Assembly (NCBI RefSeq): GCF_949628265.1
Contig: NC_088789.1
Span: 35,581,883-35,645,882, forward strand
From: Cloeon dipterum
Taxonomy: Eukaryota > Arthropoda > Insecta > Ephemeroptera > Baetidae
Direction: 5' to 3'
Length of the DNA stretch: 64,000 nucleotides
Part shown: piece by piece, positions 36,241 to 48,030 of the stretch
Numbering within the stretch: the first letter of the stretch is position 1
Layout of the letters: each line of letters opens with the position of its first letter
Translations under genes and position numbers: made by a program
The notes under the pieces: model-generated
What the model was told of the DNA's origin: nothing
Databases searched by the model: none
What the model saw: only the letters and a program-made list of their open reading frames with translations

Positions 36241-37319
36241 CAACAGAGGTTTTTAAGAATTTCATTTAATCAATATTAACATTTATTAATTTTTATTGAT
36301 TTGTCGGAAATAATGGAAATCATCTGCTTTGATATTCGTATTTTGCAAAAATCAGCCCGCAAAAGGGGTGGAATATTATAATAATCTTGAATTAAAATAG
36401 CTTTCGGGTTTAAAAATGTATATTTTATTTTACCAAACCCAAAAATGTACAGCAACTCGCGCACTGCCTCTACGCAAATGGATAATAATAAGTGATGCGC
36501 GGCAGCCAAAGTAGGATATTTTTCATGAATTGACTTCTCGCCTTCCGTCAAATCCCAGTTGAATTTAATTGTGACATTTTTCCATTTTTTTTTCACTCTT
36601 CTCTTCCAAGGGACAAACCAACAAAGCAAAGCCGATAAAATACCTTCGTGTTGGGGCGTGGCAAAAAATAAAATGAAATTAACTAGAACTGTTGCGCGCG
36701 GTCGTTGCTTGCTTGAAATTTATTTGTTCCCGCGACTATGCGCTTTATGTGTAGTCTCCTCTGGTCGCTGCTTTTTATTCCGGCTGCGGCCGGCCGGCCG
36801 GCCGCTTCACTCTTCCTTTTTTCTCTCCTGCCGTCTGCCAAGCTCCTCTCCGATAACGCAACACCGCGGCCTTGACACAATCAACTTTACTCCTATCAGC
36901 AACCAAAAACTAACAAGATAAGCCTCCTGATTTTTTCGAAAATAAAATTGCATTTTTCTCCGATGATTTAACTTATTAAAAAATTATTATCAACAATTTC
37001 ATTCAGGAAGATTTCCTGTTTTTTCTATTTAATTTTCACGTCTGCTCCTCGCTTCTCATTTTCTTTTTTGAAAATGACGCGATCCACACTAGCTGCCACA
37101 GGAAACAAGCGTGGTTTTCGCGCCCAAAGTGTTTGAATTGAGAAACGTCACAGTTCTTGCCAAGCAGCAAATAACTTTGGCAGTTGCCACACGAGGACAG
37201 CACCTCTCACGCCCACTGCCTTTTGCTTCTTTCGGGACATCAGAGCAGCTGATTGAGCCCGTGTTTGTGTTTACGTCTCGCGAATTGCGCACATTTGGAA
37301 CGTTTTCCGTGTTTCGCAG
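36241..37319. other. Spacer before Dscam-derived copies
   Basis: AT-rich spacer. The block 'ctcctct.gtcgctgctttttattcc' near 36.76 kb, followed by 'tctctcctgcc.agctcctctccgata', is repeated near 44.45 kb directly in front of another Dscam-derived copy, showing that the duplicated unit began upstream of exon 4. No gene is supported. Confidence 0.45.
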
Positions 37320-37472
37320 ACGGTCGGCGGCGATGCAGCGGCTGTTGCACTCGTCGGCGCCGCTGTCGGCGCCGCCGGACAAGGCCTTGCTCGGCAAGCC
37401 GCGCAAAAGAGCGGCGACACGTTCAGCAAGTGCAAAAAGGCGCTCGAGAACCGCGGAAACCACGTCGCCAAG
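37320..37472 (+). CDS. Candidate isolated coding exon, Ala/Gly-rich then basic
   Basis: 153 nt, 51 codons open in phase 0, bounded by TTTCGCAG and AAG|GTATTT. The translation starts TVGGDAAAVALVGAAVGAA and ends KCKKALENRGNHVAK. It has the GC-rich third positions of the Dscam exons and sits in AT-rich DNA. No ATG lies within it, so it would be an internal exon. No partner exons and no homology are recognised. The reverse strand is also open here, so coding status is uncertain. Confidence 0.3.
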
Positions 37473-37789
37473 GTATTTAAAAAAACTTTAAATTCGCCCT
37501 TGCAGAGGTTTGAAGGGCCCTTCGACCCTCGAGGGCGCACCTTCCAACTTATGCAGGGCTGTGTGGTGGTTCATTAGCTGGAATGCGTTTAAAATTTTAA
37601 AAATTTGAAGAAATCAGAGAAAAGTATTTGAAAATTCAATTTCATTTCCTTAATTTTAAATTTAATTATGATTAGAATTAGCATACATTATGGAATTACA
37701 TATTTTAAAGAAAGAATATATTTTTAGGTATCTACCTATTTCTCAGGGCATTTAATTTTCCTTAAAATAATAACTTTTTGGCCTTTCAG

Positions 37790-39230
37790 GTGGTACGTTG
37801 AGGACTGCGAGCAAATACCTGCTGATGGCCGTAGGCATTCCCTGGTGGCGTCAGGTCTTTTAAGAATCTGAAAGGTACGATTCACCCAGACCGTGAATTT
37901 TCACCTTTAATTTTTCAAAATTATATTCAGGTTTTTGTGGAGGAGCGTGGAAAGTATTTGTGCTGGGTAAACAATTCTGCTGGCGAAGAGACGGTTCAGG
38001 TGGCGCTGACGGTGACGGCGCCGCTGTCGGCCCACGTCCAGCCTCAGCATCAGGTCGTCGACGTCGGAAAGGCAGCCGTGTTCAGGTCAAAATATTTTTA
38101 TTTAAAATTTAAAAAAACAAAACTTTTAAAATGTCGTTTTTGTGTTTTTAAAATTAATATTTTAATTAAATGAAGGTATCTACTTCATTTAAAATCTTGT
38201 TAACCTGATATCAGGGTGCAGTTTAACCATCGTACGAAATTTCAGACCTCTATTCCTCTCAGGGCTCCTTTTATAGGGGTTTAAACCTGCTGATTTGATG
38301 GAACTGGAGGCGAAAAAACTCATTTTTGTACGATTTTCAACTGTGAATAAAATTTTTCTTACCAACCTGAGAAGTCTGAAACCTTCTGAGTTTAATCTCA
38401 GGGTGGTTTTCTCTAGCCATGCCAATTTTCAGCTTTCCAAATAATCAAAAACCCGATTTAAAAGGTGTTAAATTTGCCAAAAAAGCATTTTAAACCAAAA
38501 ATTGAAAAATCAACCCTGAAAAATATTTTTAATTTGCAGAAATATGCGCTGATGCAGGAAGAGGTCGCTGAGCTGACGAGGGTTGACCCTGATTGGCTTA
38601 GGCAGGAGGTGGAGCAAGGTTTGAAGAAAAGGACGCCCTGGGCAGCGACTCGGAGGTTGAGCAGCAGCACCGCAACTCCACCTTTTCGTCCGAGACGTCG
38701 GTGTCGAGCGGCCGCAAGTCGTACCCTTCGCCGAAGGGTCAGGTGCGCACCTCCAGCCACGCTGACGACACCACCTTCAGGTTAACTGATTCGAATTCAC
38801 TTACCTTCATGCTAAAAGTTCCCATCTCCTGATCTCAGGCTAAATACCCTTTGAATTGCTTGGAATTTTATTTCTATTTTTTTAATATTTAACGTCTTTT
38901 TTGTCCCGCTTGGTGTAAGTTTAGTTTCAATTTTAATTATGGTCTCGTGTTGCAGTGTTGTGTCGTGGGAGTGGGCGTCGGCGTGCTAGTCTGGCTGCTC
39001 GTCCGACTCGCACCACCAGCTGAGAGCTGAGCGAGGCCGAGTGCCGACTCGCCTCACCACCAATACCACCTTCCATGTCTGTGATTCGCCCCTTCACACC
39101 CCAAATCCATAAATTTAAAAAAAATATTCACTGCGTTGACTGACCAAAATCTCGACTTTTCTTTCTTTCGAACCCACTTTGAATAATTAATTTGATCTCG
39201 GCTGCGCTGCCTCAACACTCCCTCTCGCTG
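37790..39230 (+). pseudogene. Dscam fragment D1: exons 4, 5, 23, 24 and 3' flank
   Basis: The exon 4 copy 37790-37874 has lost 6 nt and ends in an in-frame TGA where the parent has TCA. The exon 5 copy 37931-38085 keeps 155 nt and an open frame (ERGKYLCWVNNSAGEE). Parent intron 5 sequence then runs to about 38.53 kb and joins directly to intron 22/exon 23 sequence (to 38780). An exon 24 copy follows from 38956, then 3' untranslated-like sequence. Exons 6-22 are missing. A genomic, not reverse-transcribed, copy because introns are retained. Confidence 0.85.
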
Positions 39231-39777
39231 CACTCGGCAATTTTAGGAATCAATTACAGATTTGAGAATTTTTGCTGTGATTTTAGCAATAAAATTCCCT
39301 CATCCTAGTAAAAGCAAAAGTCTCAATTTTAATGCAAAGTTTATTCAGCAAGAAACAATTTGGCAAATCAGTGGAAGGTGGAGGAAGCAAATTAGCCTTT
39401 TTTCCGCGAGGAACAGCGAGCAGCAACCTCGGCAGGCTCGTCAGACTGAATTCTTCAAACCTTCTGCTTTCTGCTTCAATTTGTTCTCCTTGCCAGCGGC
39501 CACGATCGATTTTGAACCAAAAGCATCGCGTAATTTTAAAATTTCAGCCAGGCCGAAATCTTCCTTTTAATTTTTAGCCACTTTTAGTTCGTTTTTCAGC
39601 TCGATTTGCGATCATTTTCGGTCTTATCTAAGATAGATTTTTTATTTTGCTGTCTCTTCGTCACAAGAATAGAGCGGTGTGCCATTTTTGCTTTAATTTA
39701 AAAAAGGTGGATTTTCACAATAATTAAAACGGCACCTGGTAAGGAGGGAGAAACTGCATGCCATTTAGGCGACATGT

Positions 39778-40450
39778 TTGCGACGCCGAGAGCCACGAGT
39801 CAAAAACCCTGGGCAGCGACTCGGAGGTGCGGAGCAGCAGATGGTGTCGTTCCGCCACCGCCGCGTCCTCCGAGACGTCGGTGTTGAGCGCCCGCAAGTC
39901 GTACCCTTGGCGACTCCACCTTCAGGTATAATCATCCAAAGTCACTTACCTTTTAACCTTAAAGTTGCAAGGTCTTCAACCTGATTTCAGGGGTTTGTAA
40001 ATTGTTAAGAAGTTATTTCTATTATTTTTAAAAATTATCTTTCAAAAAAGTGAGCCTAAATATGTATACCCTGAATCAGGGTAGGATGTTGTTATCGCCA
40101 TCTATGGCCTCACCTGGTTTGAGGGTGGTTTCGATTTTAATTTTGGACTCAGAATTGTTGCAGTGTCTTGGCGTCGAAGCGGGCGTCGGGCCGCTTCTTC
40201 GACTCGCAGCTGAAAGCCGAGCGCCACGTCGCCTCTCACCTCGACACGGACACCGCACCTTCCAAACCAACGTCCGGACATTGTCTCTGAGATTCGCTAC
40301 CCCCTCCCCTACTTAAATAAATTTTTTACTGACCAAAATCTCGAATTTTCTTTATTTTATCAACCCGGCCAATCCGCTATTCTTTTAATTAATTATAATC
40401 AAACATCTCGGCTGCGCTGCTGCAACACTCCCTCTCGCAGCTGCTTCAGT
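39778..40450 (+). pseudogene. Dscam fragment D2: exons 23-24 only
   Basis: 39780-39925 matches exon 23 (ctgggcagcgactcggagg, then tggtgtcgttccgccaccg). 40164-40290 matches exon 24, followed by the 3' flank 'ctgaccaaaatctcga'. It is shorter and more decayed than D1, with frameshifts. Confidence 0.75.
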
Positions 40451-41149
40451 TTTGGGATTTTTTTATACGAATTTTTAGAATTTGGAACAAAATTTGAGAA
40501 TCGTAGCACACAAAACTAAAAAGTTTACCAGGCGGAGGAATCGTTTCGGCACATCAGTTGGCGATTAAAGCGAATTAGTCTTTCTCTTCCGCGGCAAAGG
40601 TGCAGCCGCAACCTACACATTCGCCTGAGATTTGGCATTCTATTCATTTTTTATAATCAAGATTTATTTTAAAAACTTAATTTTGACCTATTTAATTTTA
40701 AATGGCCTTAAATCTTAGAAATTGGCAGTTTTATTTTGAAAGAGACTCGGAGAGGAAAATTAAATTCAGTTACTTCTATCTTTAAAGTGTGTTTTTTTTA
40801 TTAATTAAAAATCATGCGATGTTCCCATTGAAAGAGTCGATGGTAATTAATTAAGCCTTTATCTAAATTCTTTAATACGTGTATTTATTTGTATTGATCA
40901 ATTTAACAACCGGATTTTTAGCTGTAATTTGTGATTTCCTTCCTTGAAACACGACAAACTTGCATTATTAACTAGAAAATTATCTAAAATTTAATTACGC
41001 GTGCGATTAAAATATTACAAACACAGATTATAAAAATAATTTTAAGAAATAGCCAAAAAATTTATATACTGATGACCTTTGACAGGTTACCGCATCCTGA
41101 GATCGATTCCAGTGAAACTTTTCGCAATTGTTCAACATCCGCTCAGGGT

Positions 41150-42026
41150 TTTTTCAACATAATTCAAAAGAAGCGAAGCAAAAACGCGTGCGGCGCGAAT
41201 ATCTCGCCGAGGCGGCCGCCGGACCGGAGGTCTGTCTGCTGAGGACGTGTCGAGCCGGATCGGAGGGCCCAAAGGCTGCTTCCTGCTTGTGCCGATCAGG
41301 GTCAACCCTCGACAGGTCAGCGAGCTCCTCACGCAACAGCTAATCACGTGTCTGCAAATAAATAAACAAATTTAAGGGATGATTTTGAATTTTCTTTCCA
41401 AATTGCGCTATTTTGGAAAATTCAACACCTTAAAAATCCAGTTCTCGGTTATTTAGAAAGATGCAAATTATTTTTGCAAAATAAAATCACCCTGGGATGA
41501 AACTCATAAGGTTTCAAACCTGTCAGGTTGTTGTGAAAAATGTAATTCACTGATGAATATTGAGAAAAATTAAATTTTTTGCCTTCACTCGAACCAAATG
41601 TGTTTTTAAACCCTTATCAAAGGGTCTGTGAGGAAAACTAAGGTCTTAAATATTTTAGAATGGTTAAAATGCACCCTGACATCAGGTTATTAAACTAACT
41701 AGATTTAAATATTAATTCAAAAATTGCCAAAAATGACATTTTTTTTTACCTACAAATATCGTCACCTGAACACGACGTCGATAACCTGGTGCTGAGGCTG
41801 GACGTGGGCCGACACCGTCAGCGCCACCTGCAACGTCTCCTCGCCAGCCGAATTTTTCAGCCAGCACAAATATTTTCCGCGATCCTCCAGACGAATCTGA
41901 AAGTGAATTTCATTTTTAAAAATTAAAAGTGGAAATTCATGGTCAGGGTAAAAACGCACCTTTTAGATTCTTAAAAGATCAACAGGGAGAACCGGCAGGA
42001 TTTGCTCACGGTCCTCAGGGTACCAC
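41150..42026 (-). pseudogene. Dscam fragment D3, inverted: exons 4, 5 and 23
   Basis: On the minus strand, exon 4 copy 42026-41960 (with in-frame TAA), then exon 5 copy 41896-41766. The exon 5 copy is open but lacks two in-frame 12-nt blocks relative to the parent. Intron-5-like sequence follows, then an exon-23-like stretch at about 41336-41160 (ELADLSRVDPDRHKQE). Same deletion structure as D1, opposite orientation. Confidence 0.8.
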
Positions 42027-42299
42027 CTGAAAGGTCAAAAGGAAATTATTTTAGGGAAAAATTAAATGCCCTGAGAAAAAATAGATGGATAGAGTATTAA
42101 ATTTGTTGGCAGGTGGCAAGACCCAAGAGTCGTGCGTGAAGTGTTTCCGCAGCCGAATTTTGCCAAATTTCCAGTTTTAATAATAATTATTAACTGCTAA
42201 AAATTGACCAATTACACGCGGGAACTCTTTTCAGCTGCGATCGTCACTCGGCTTAATTTGTTGCAGCCTCAATTTGGCGATTTTCCCCTGGACGTTGTT

Positions 42300-43262
42300 G
42301 GCCATTGACCAGCCTCAGCACCAGGTCGTTGGTGTCGGAAAGGCGGCCGTCTTCAGGTGAGAAAATTTTTATTGAAATAAGGAAGAATTAAACAATTTTA
42401 AAATGTTGGTTTAAAATAATATTAACCTGATATCAGGGTGCATTTTAACCTTTCTACGACATTTTAGACCTCTAATTATCTACGGGCCTCTTTTGTAAGG
42501 GTTTAAAATTTAGTAACGCTGGTTTCTTTCATGTGGAAGTGAAAAAATTATTTTTCACAAATTTATACTGAATTAAATTTTTGTTAACAACCTAGGGGAC
42601 AGATGTGAACTCTTTTGGGTTTAATTTCAGGGTGTTTTTATCCAGCAAAACAAATTTTAAACTTTCTAAGTAATCAAAAAACTGGATTTTTAAGGCAAGT
42701 TGGAAAGAACATAAAAAATTGGCCCTGAAAAAATATTTATTTGCGCGAGGAGGTCGCTGACCTGACGAGGGTTGACCCTGATTGGCAGAAGCAGGAGGTA
42801 AAGCAAGGTGCAGAGCAAAGGATAACCTGGGCACCGCGCGATTCGGAGGCGACTCCACCACGTCCTCCGAGGCGTCGGTCTCGATCGGCCGCAAACCGTA
42901 CCCTTCGCGCAAGCACAAGCCAAAGGGCCAGGTCGCCGCCAAGCACCAGGTGCGCACCCCCAGCGACTACAAGCTAACAATTCCCTGACTTCATCAGGGT
43001 AAAGACCCTGAGTTTGTTAATTGTTCAGAATTTTATATCTATTCTTTTTTTAAAAAATATTCCTTAAAATACTCTGAGTCCGGTTAGGCTGTTTTTAACA
43101 ATTTCGTTTGTAGTTGGTTTCGATTTAAATTTTGGACTTGTGTTTCAGTGTTCAAGTGTTGTGGCGTTGAAGCGAGCGTCGGCGTGCGAGTCGGGCCGCT
43201 TCTCCGACTCGCGCCACGAGCTTGAGAGCGGAGCGAGGCCGAGTGCCGCCTCGCCTCACCAA
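42300..43262 (+). pseudogene. Dscam fragment D4: end of exon 5, exons 23-24
   Basis: The last roughly 50 nt of exon 5 (to 42356) are followed by intron-5-like DNA, then exon-23-like sequence at about 42748-42990 and exon-24-like sequence from 43149. The exon 24 copy breaks off near 43262 and runs into inverted fragment D5. Confidence 0.78.
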
Positions 43263-43819
43263 ATTGTGAAAAAATTATTTCTCGCATCCACATGGACCAA
43301 ATTAGTGTTTTTGAATCCTTTTCAAAGGGTCTGTGAGAAAAATAAAGGTCTTAAATTTTGTGAAATGGTTAAACTGCGGACCCTGATATCAGGTTAAAAT
43401 AATTTTAAACTAAAACTAGAAAACTCAATTTAATTAAAACATTAATTTTAAAACTTCCAAAAAAATATCCCTTTTTATTTTTAATTATTTAGATAAAAAT
43501 ATTCTGACCTGAACACGGCCGCCTTTCCGACGTCGACGATCTGATCCTGAGGTTGGACGTGGACCAGAAGCGGCACCGTCATTGTCGGCGCCACCTGAAC
43601 CGTCTCCTCGCCAGCCGAATTATTCAGCCAGCGCTAAAACTTTCCGCGGTCCTCCAGACGAACCTGAATTTAATTTTTAAAAATTAAAGGTGGAAAATCA
43701 GGGTTAGGGTAAAACGCACCTTTGAGATTCTTAAAAGACCTGGCGGCACCAGGGAAAGTCGCTGACCTACGGCCACCGGCAGCAATTGATGCTCGCGGTC
43801 CTCGTCCTCAAGGTACCAC
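43262..43819 (-). pseudogene. Dscam fragment D5, inverted: exons 4-5
   Basis: The exon 4 copy 43819-43720 is 100 nt and in frame, with a 9-nt insertion. The exon 5 copy 43663-43509 is 155 nt but carries a TAG where the parent has a codon in KYLCW. Downstream intron-5-like sequence is cut at the junction with D4. Confidence 0.8.
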
Positions 43820-44609
43820 CTGAAAGGTCAAAAAGTTATAATTTTAAGGAAAAATTAAATTCCCCGAGAAATGGGATCATAAAATAGATGGATGGAATAT
43901 TTGTTGCCAGGTGTAAAGACCTACCAATAAGAATCGTGCGTGAAGTGTTTCCGCAACCGAATTTTGCCAAATTTCTAGTTCTAATAATGATTTACATTTA
44001 TTTCACGGGAACCCTTCAGCTGGGGGTCGTCGCTCAGATTAATTTGTTGCAGCCTGAATTTACATCTGGACATTGCGAGTTGGATCCGGCTTCAAAGCAA
44101 TATTTACTTACCTGTCACAATCATGTCCTGGGTCCTGGGATCGATGTTTTCCCCTTCTTGCATCTCATCAAAGCCTCTTTTATTATTATTTTTTTTTTTA
44201 ATTTATTTTAGGCTTGAACGAGACAAGAAACTGCCGTTTTTCTCTCGTTTTTATCAAGAAATTGGCTAATTGCGTGCACTTTATTCGGTCAGAGCTTTGG
44301 ATGGGTTTCAGTTTTTATCATTTTGCTTGTTTGCTCTCACAATCAGAGGTTGAAATCATTTATTGAAATTATTAACCTTAATTCATATAGGCGGTTGCAC
44401 TTGCTTCCTTCAAAATTATTCATCGCGACATATTCTCTTCGTGTCTCCTCTCGTCGATCGCTGCTTTTTATTCCAGCTGCCACTTTCCTGCTGCCTTTTT
44501 TCTCTCCTGCCAAGCTCCTCTCCGATAGCAAAAATATGCTTCTCTCCTTTCAGCACCCAAAAACAACACAAGATTAACCGGCTAATTTTTTTATATAAAA
44601 ATAATTCAG
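43820..44609. repeat. Duplicated flank in front of fragment D6
   Basis: 'tcgtgcgtgaagtgtttccgcaaccgaattttgcc' (43.93 kb) is also found near 42.13 and 47.52 kb, and 'tttgttgcagcctgaattt' (44.05 kb) near 42.26 and 47.70 kb. The 44.45 kb 'cgctgctttttattcc' block matches 36.77 kb. No gene is seen. Confidence 0.6.
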
Positions 44610-46060
44610 GTGGTACCTTGAGGACCGCGAGCAATTGCTGCCGGTGGCCGTAGGTCAGCGACTCTCCCTGGTGGCGCCAGGTCTCTTATTAATCTAAAAG
44701 GTGCGGTTTACCCTGACCTTAAATTTCCACCTTTAATTTTTATAAAATAAAATTTAGGTTCGTCTGGAGGACCGTGGAAAGTTTTTGTGCTGAGTGAATA
44801 ATTCGGCTGGCGAGGAGACGGTGCAGGTGGCGCCGACGATGACGGCGCCGCTTCCGGCCCACATCCAGCCTCAGCATCAGGTCGTCGACGTCGGAAAGTC
44901 GGCCGTGTTCAGGTGGCAATATTTCTATTAAAATAGAAAATGTTGAAATGTCGTTTTTTGCGTTTTTAAAATTATTATTATTTTAATTTAATAAAAGTAT
45001 GTAGTTAATTTAAAATCACTTTAACCTGATATCAGGGTGCAGTTTAACCAACAAACGAAGTTTCAGACCTCTATTCCTCTCAGGGCTCCTTTTATAAGGG
45101 TTTAAAAATGCTGATTTGGTGGAAATGGAGGCGAAAAAACTCGTGTTTCACGATTTTAAACTGTGAATAAAAATTGTCTTACCAACCTGAGAGGTCTGAA
45201 ACCTTCTGAGTTTAATATCTGGTTGGTTTTCTCTAGCCATGCCAATTTTCAGCTTTCCAAGTAATCAAAATCCCGATTTATAAGGTGTTAAATTTGCCAA
45301 AACAGCATTTTAAACCAAAAATTGAAAAACCAACCCTGAAAAATATTTTTAATTTGCAGAAATATGCGCTGATGCAGGAGGAGGTCGCTGAGCTGACGAG
45401 GGTTGACCCTGATTGGCAGAAGCAGGAGGTGGAGCAAGGTGCGAAGAAAAGGGCACCCTGGGCAGCGACTCGGAGGTTGAGCAGCAGCACGGCAACTCCA
45501 CCTTTTCGTCCGAGACGTCGGTGTCGAGCGGCTGCAAGTCGTATTCTTCGCGCCAGGTGCGCACCTCCAGCAACACTGACGACACAACCTTCAGGTTAAC
45601 TAATCCAAATTCACTTACCTTCACGCTAAAAGTTCCCATCTCCTGATCTCAGGCTAAATACCCTTTAAATTGTTCAGAATTTTATTTCTTTTTTAAAAAT
45701 ATTTCTTCGAAAGAATCAATCTTTGTATACCCTGATTTAGGGTAGGATGTTTTTAACGTCTTAGATTAGTTTCAATTTTAATTATGGTCTCGTGTTGCAG
45801 CGTCGTGGCGCGGAAGCAGGCGTCGCGCCGCTTCTCCGCGACTCGCGCCGCCAGCTGTAAGCCGAGCGAGGCCGAGTGCCGCCTCTTCTCTCCAGTCTCC
45901 AGGGACACCACCTTCCATGTCTGTGATTCACCCATTCTCACCCCTAATCCACCCCTCAAAAATAAAATTAATCGCGATGAATGACCAAAATCTCGACTTT
46001 TCTTTAGTTTCAACCCATTTCAAATAATTAATTTGATCTCGGCTGCACTTCTTCAACACT
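44610..46060 (+). pseudogene. Dscam fragment D6: exons 4, 5, 23, 24 and 3' flank
   Basis: Exon 4 copy 44610-44700 has the parental length of 91 nt but ends in an in-frame TAA. Exon 5 copy 44758-44912 has the parental 155 nt but a TGA replaces a Trp codon. Intron 5/22 fusion as in D1. The exon-23-like region runs from 45360 to 45594 and the exon-24-like region from 45801 to about 45930, then parental 3' flank sequence. Confidence 0.85.
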
Positions 46061-46851
46061 CCCTCTCGCGGCAGACAATTTTAGAAATTAACTACATTCC
46101 TATGAGATTTTAGCTAAGGAAATTTTAATTAAAATGAGTTCAAATTTATTTTTAACGCATATCATCTGGTCTATTAAACTAAAAAATGCCAGTTTTATTT
46201 TGAAAAGAAAAAAAATCACAAAAAAATTAATCGAAAGAGGACAAATAAAAATCGGTTCAATCGCAAGTTTAAATTATTTTTTATTATAAAAAACCGCAGG
46301 TTGCGCATTTCAAGAGTCAATTGTGACTGATCTAAATTTCGGAATGGATAAAATTTATGCATATCATTTTATTTTTTAAATAACAATGTTGTACTGACCA
46401 AGCGAACACACCGACAAAATTATTTACTGAAATTAAGAAACCGCGCAAATACGGAAGAATTAATTACAAGACACATAAATTTCAAAAATTAAATATTTGG
46501 AAAAGGTAACATTAACGTTTCATTGGCATGGAAACGAAATTAGGGCAATTTTTTACGTGCATAGATATCAGTTCTGCTTGGAGTAACAAATTTTTGAAAA
46601 AATTAAACCTGCAATTCCCTTCCAAAAATTTAGCAAAGTGTCTGAAATCGATCCATTTAATTTGCTTAAATTTGGTTTCCCTCCCATTTTATTATATTTG
46701 CAAAATTAATGCATGTTTTGCCGCATTTCCATGTTGCGTTGTGACTTGTGACGTCACCGGGTGCAGTGCTTGCGCTCGTTTCGCGCCAGTTTGGAGACGG
46801 CTCACGCGATTGGTCGATCGGTTCACCGGCTGATCGCAGCGGCCAATCATC
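46061..46851. other. AT-rich spacer
   Basis: No gene, clear repeat or RNA seen. The base composition turns GC-rich from about 46.73 kb (cgtcaccgggtgcagtgc), which looks promoter-like before the candidate exon below. Confidence 0.35.
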
Positions 46852-47072
46852 ATGCAGCTGTTTTTCTGCATACTTTTTCAGTTTCCAGTCTTGCTTTCTG
46901 TGCGCCAGGACATTCGAGTGTTTTCAGACGGATTTTCAGGTGTTTGTCGCGAGTGCAGTGCCGAAAAAATATTAAAAGAGTGCAGGGCGAGTGTTGTGTC
47001 GTCGGACTGTCCGGTTTGCGCGGCGCCGGAGACGTGCTTTCGGAGCAGTAAATCCAGGAAAGCCGCGAACCG
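46852..47072 (+). CDS. Candidate first exon with hydrophobic N-terminus
   Basis: An ATG opens a frame starting MQLFFCILFQFPVLLSV, a signal-peptide-like run. It continues through a Cys-rich stretch (VCRECSAEKILKECR) and stays open up to AACCG|GTGAGT, a strong donor. No downstream exon is recognised in the window on this strand. It could instead be an untranslated first exon. Low confidence. Confidence 0.25.
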
Positions 47073-47099
47073 GTGAGTGTAAATGGCTACAAATGGCCC

Positions 47100-47785
47100 T
47101 CGTGAATTAATTTGATCACCTTGCCAACAGCCACGATCGATATTGTACCAAAGCATCGCATGGTTTTTAAATTTAAGCAAGGCCGAATTCATCCTTTTCA
47201 TTTTTTGCCAGTTTTGGTTCGTTTTTCAGCTCGATTTGCGATCATTTTCGGTCTCTGTTTCAAATGGATTTGAGCGATTTGCGAAAACTTGCAAATCTCT
47301 TTTTCTATAAAAGAGGGGTCTTTGCCATTTCTGCTTTAATTAATCAATGGTGGATTTTTACACCCCAATAGACAGATTTGCTGACGAATTAAATCTGGAA
47401 TCAAGAAAATACACGTTTCGACGTCTCTTTCGGAGTTAAAATAGTATTTGTCAAAACTCGCGCAACTGCCGAAAATTCGCGGAAAATCTCATGGTCACTG
47501 GCAAGACCAAAAATAATCTTGTGTGAAGTAGTGTTTCTGTAGCCGAACTTTGCCTATTTTAAAAAGTGCAAGTGGAAATTTGGTTATCTTTTTTTAACAT
47601 TAGGCCTGCTACACATCACTTGGGAGCTCTCTTCAGCTGTGGTTGGTTACTCAACTTAATTCTTGCATTCTAATTAAAATATCAGCTAGAAAAGACGGTG
47701 AATTTGTTGCAGCTGGATTTTGGCGATTTTCGGCTGGAAATTGCGAAGTGGGATCAGGATTTAAGGGGAAGATATGGTGGATGGG

Positions 47786-47824
<39 letters not shown>

Positions 47825-48030
47825 ACCCCTTGCATCTCAAAATCGAGTCTTACTTACCTGTCACTTGTCCCGGGGTCGATCTTTTCCCCTTCTCTGCGGT
47901 GGAGACGGACTTTGGAGGCTGACTGGAGCTTGCATATCATCAGAGCCGGGCCGGGCTGGTGTGTGTTGACAAAACTTTTACTTTAACTTCTTTTGGGCTG
48001 GAAATGAGACTAAGCAAACCGTTTCATATC
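47100..48030. repeat. Duplicated flanking block of the Dscam-fragment array
   Basis: 'cagctcgatttgcgatcattttcggtct' and the preceding 'gccacgatcgat.ttg.accaaa' at 47.13-47.26 kb match 39.50-39.63 kb. 47.49-47.76 kb matches the flanks at 42.11-42.30 and 43.91-44.08 kb. 47.88-48.03 kb matches 36.08-36.24 kb. This shows segmental duplication over more than 10 kb. Confidence 0.65.
47786..47822. repeat. (CT)n microsatellite
   Basis: About 18 uninterrupted CT dinucleotides. Confidence 0.95.
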
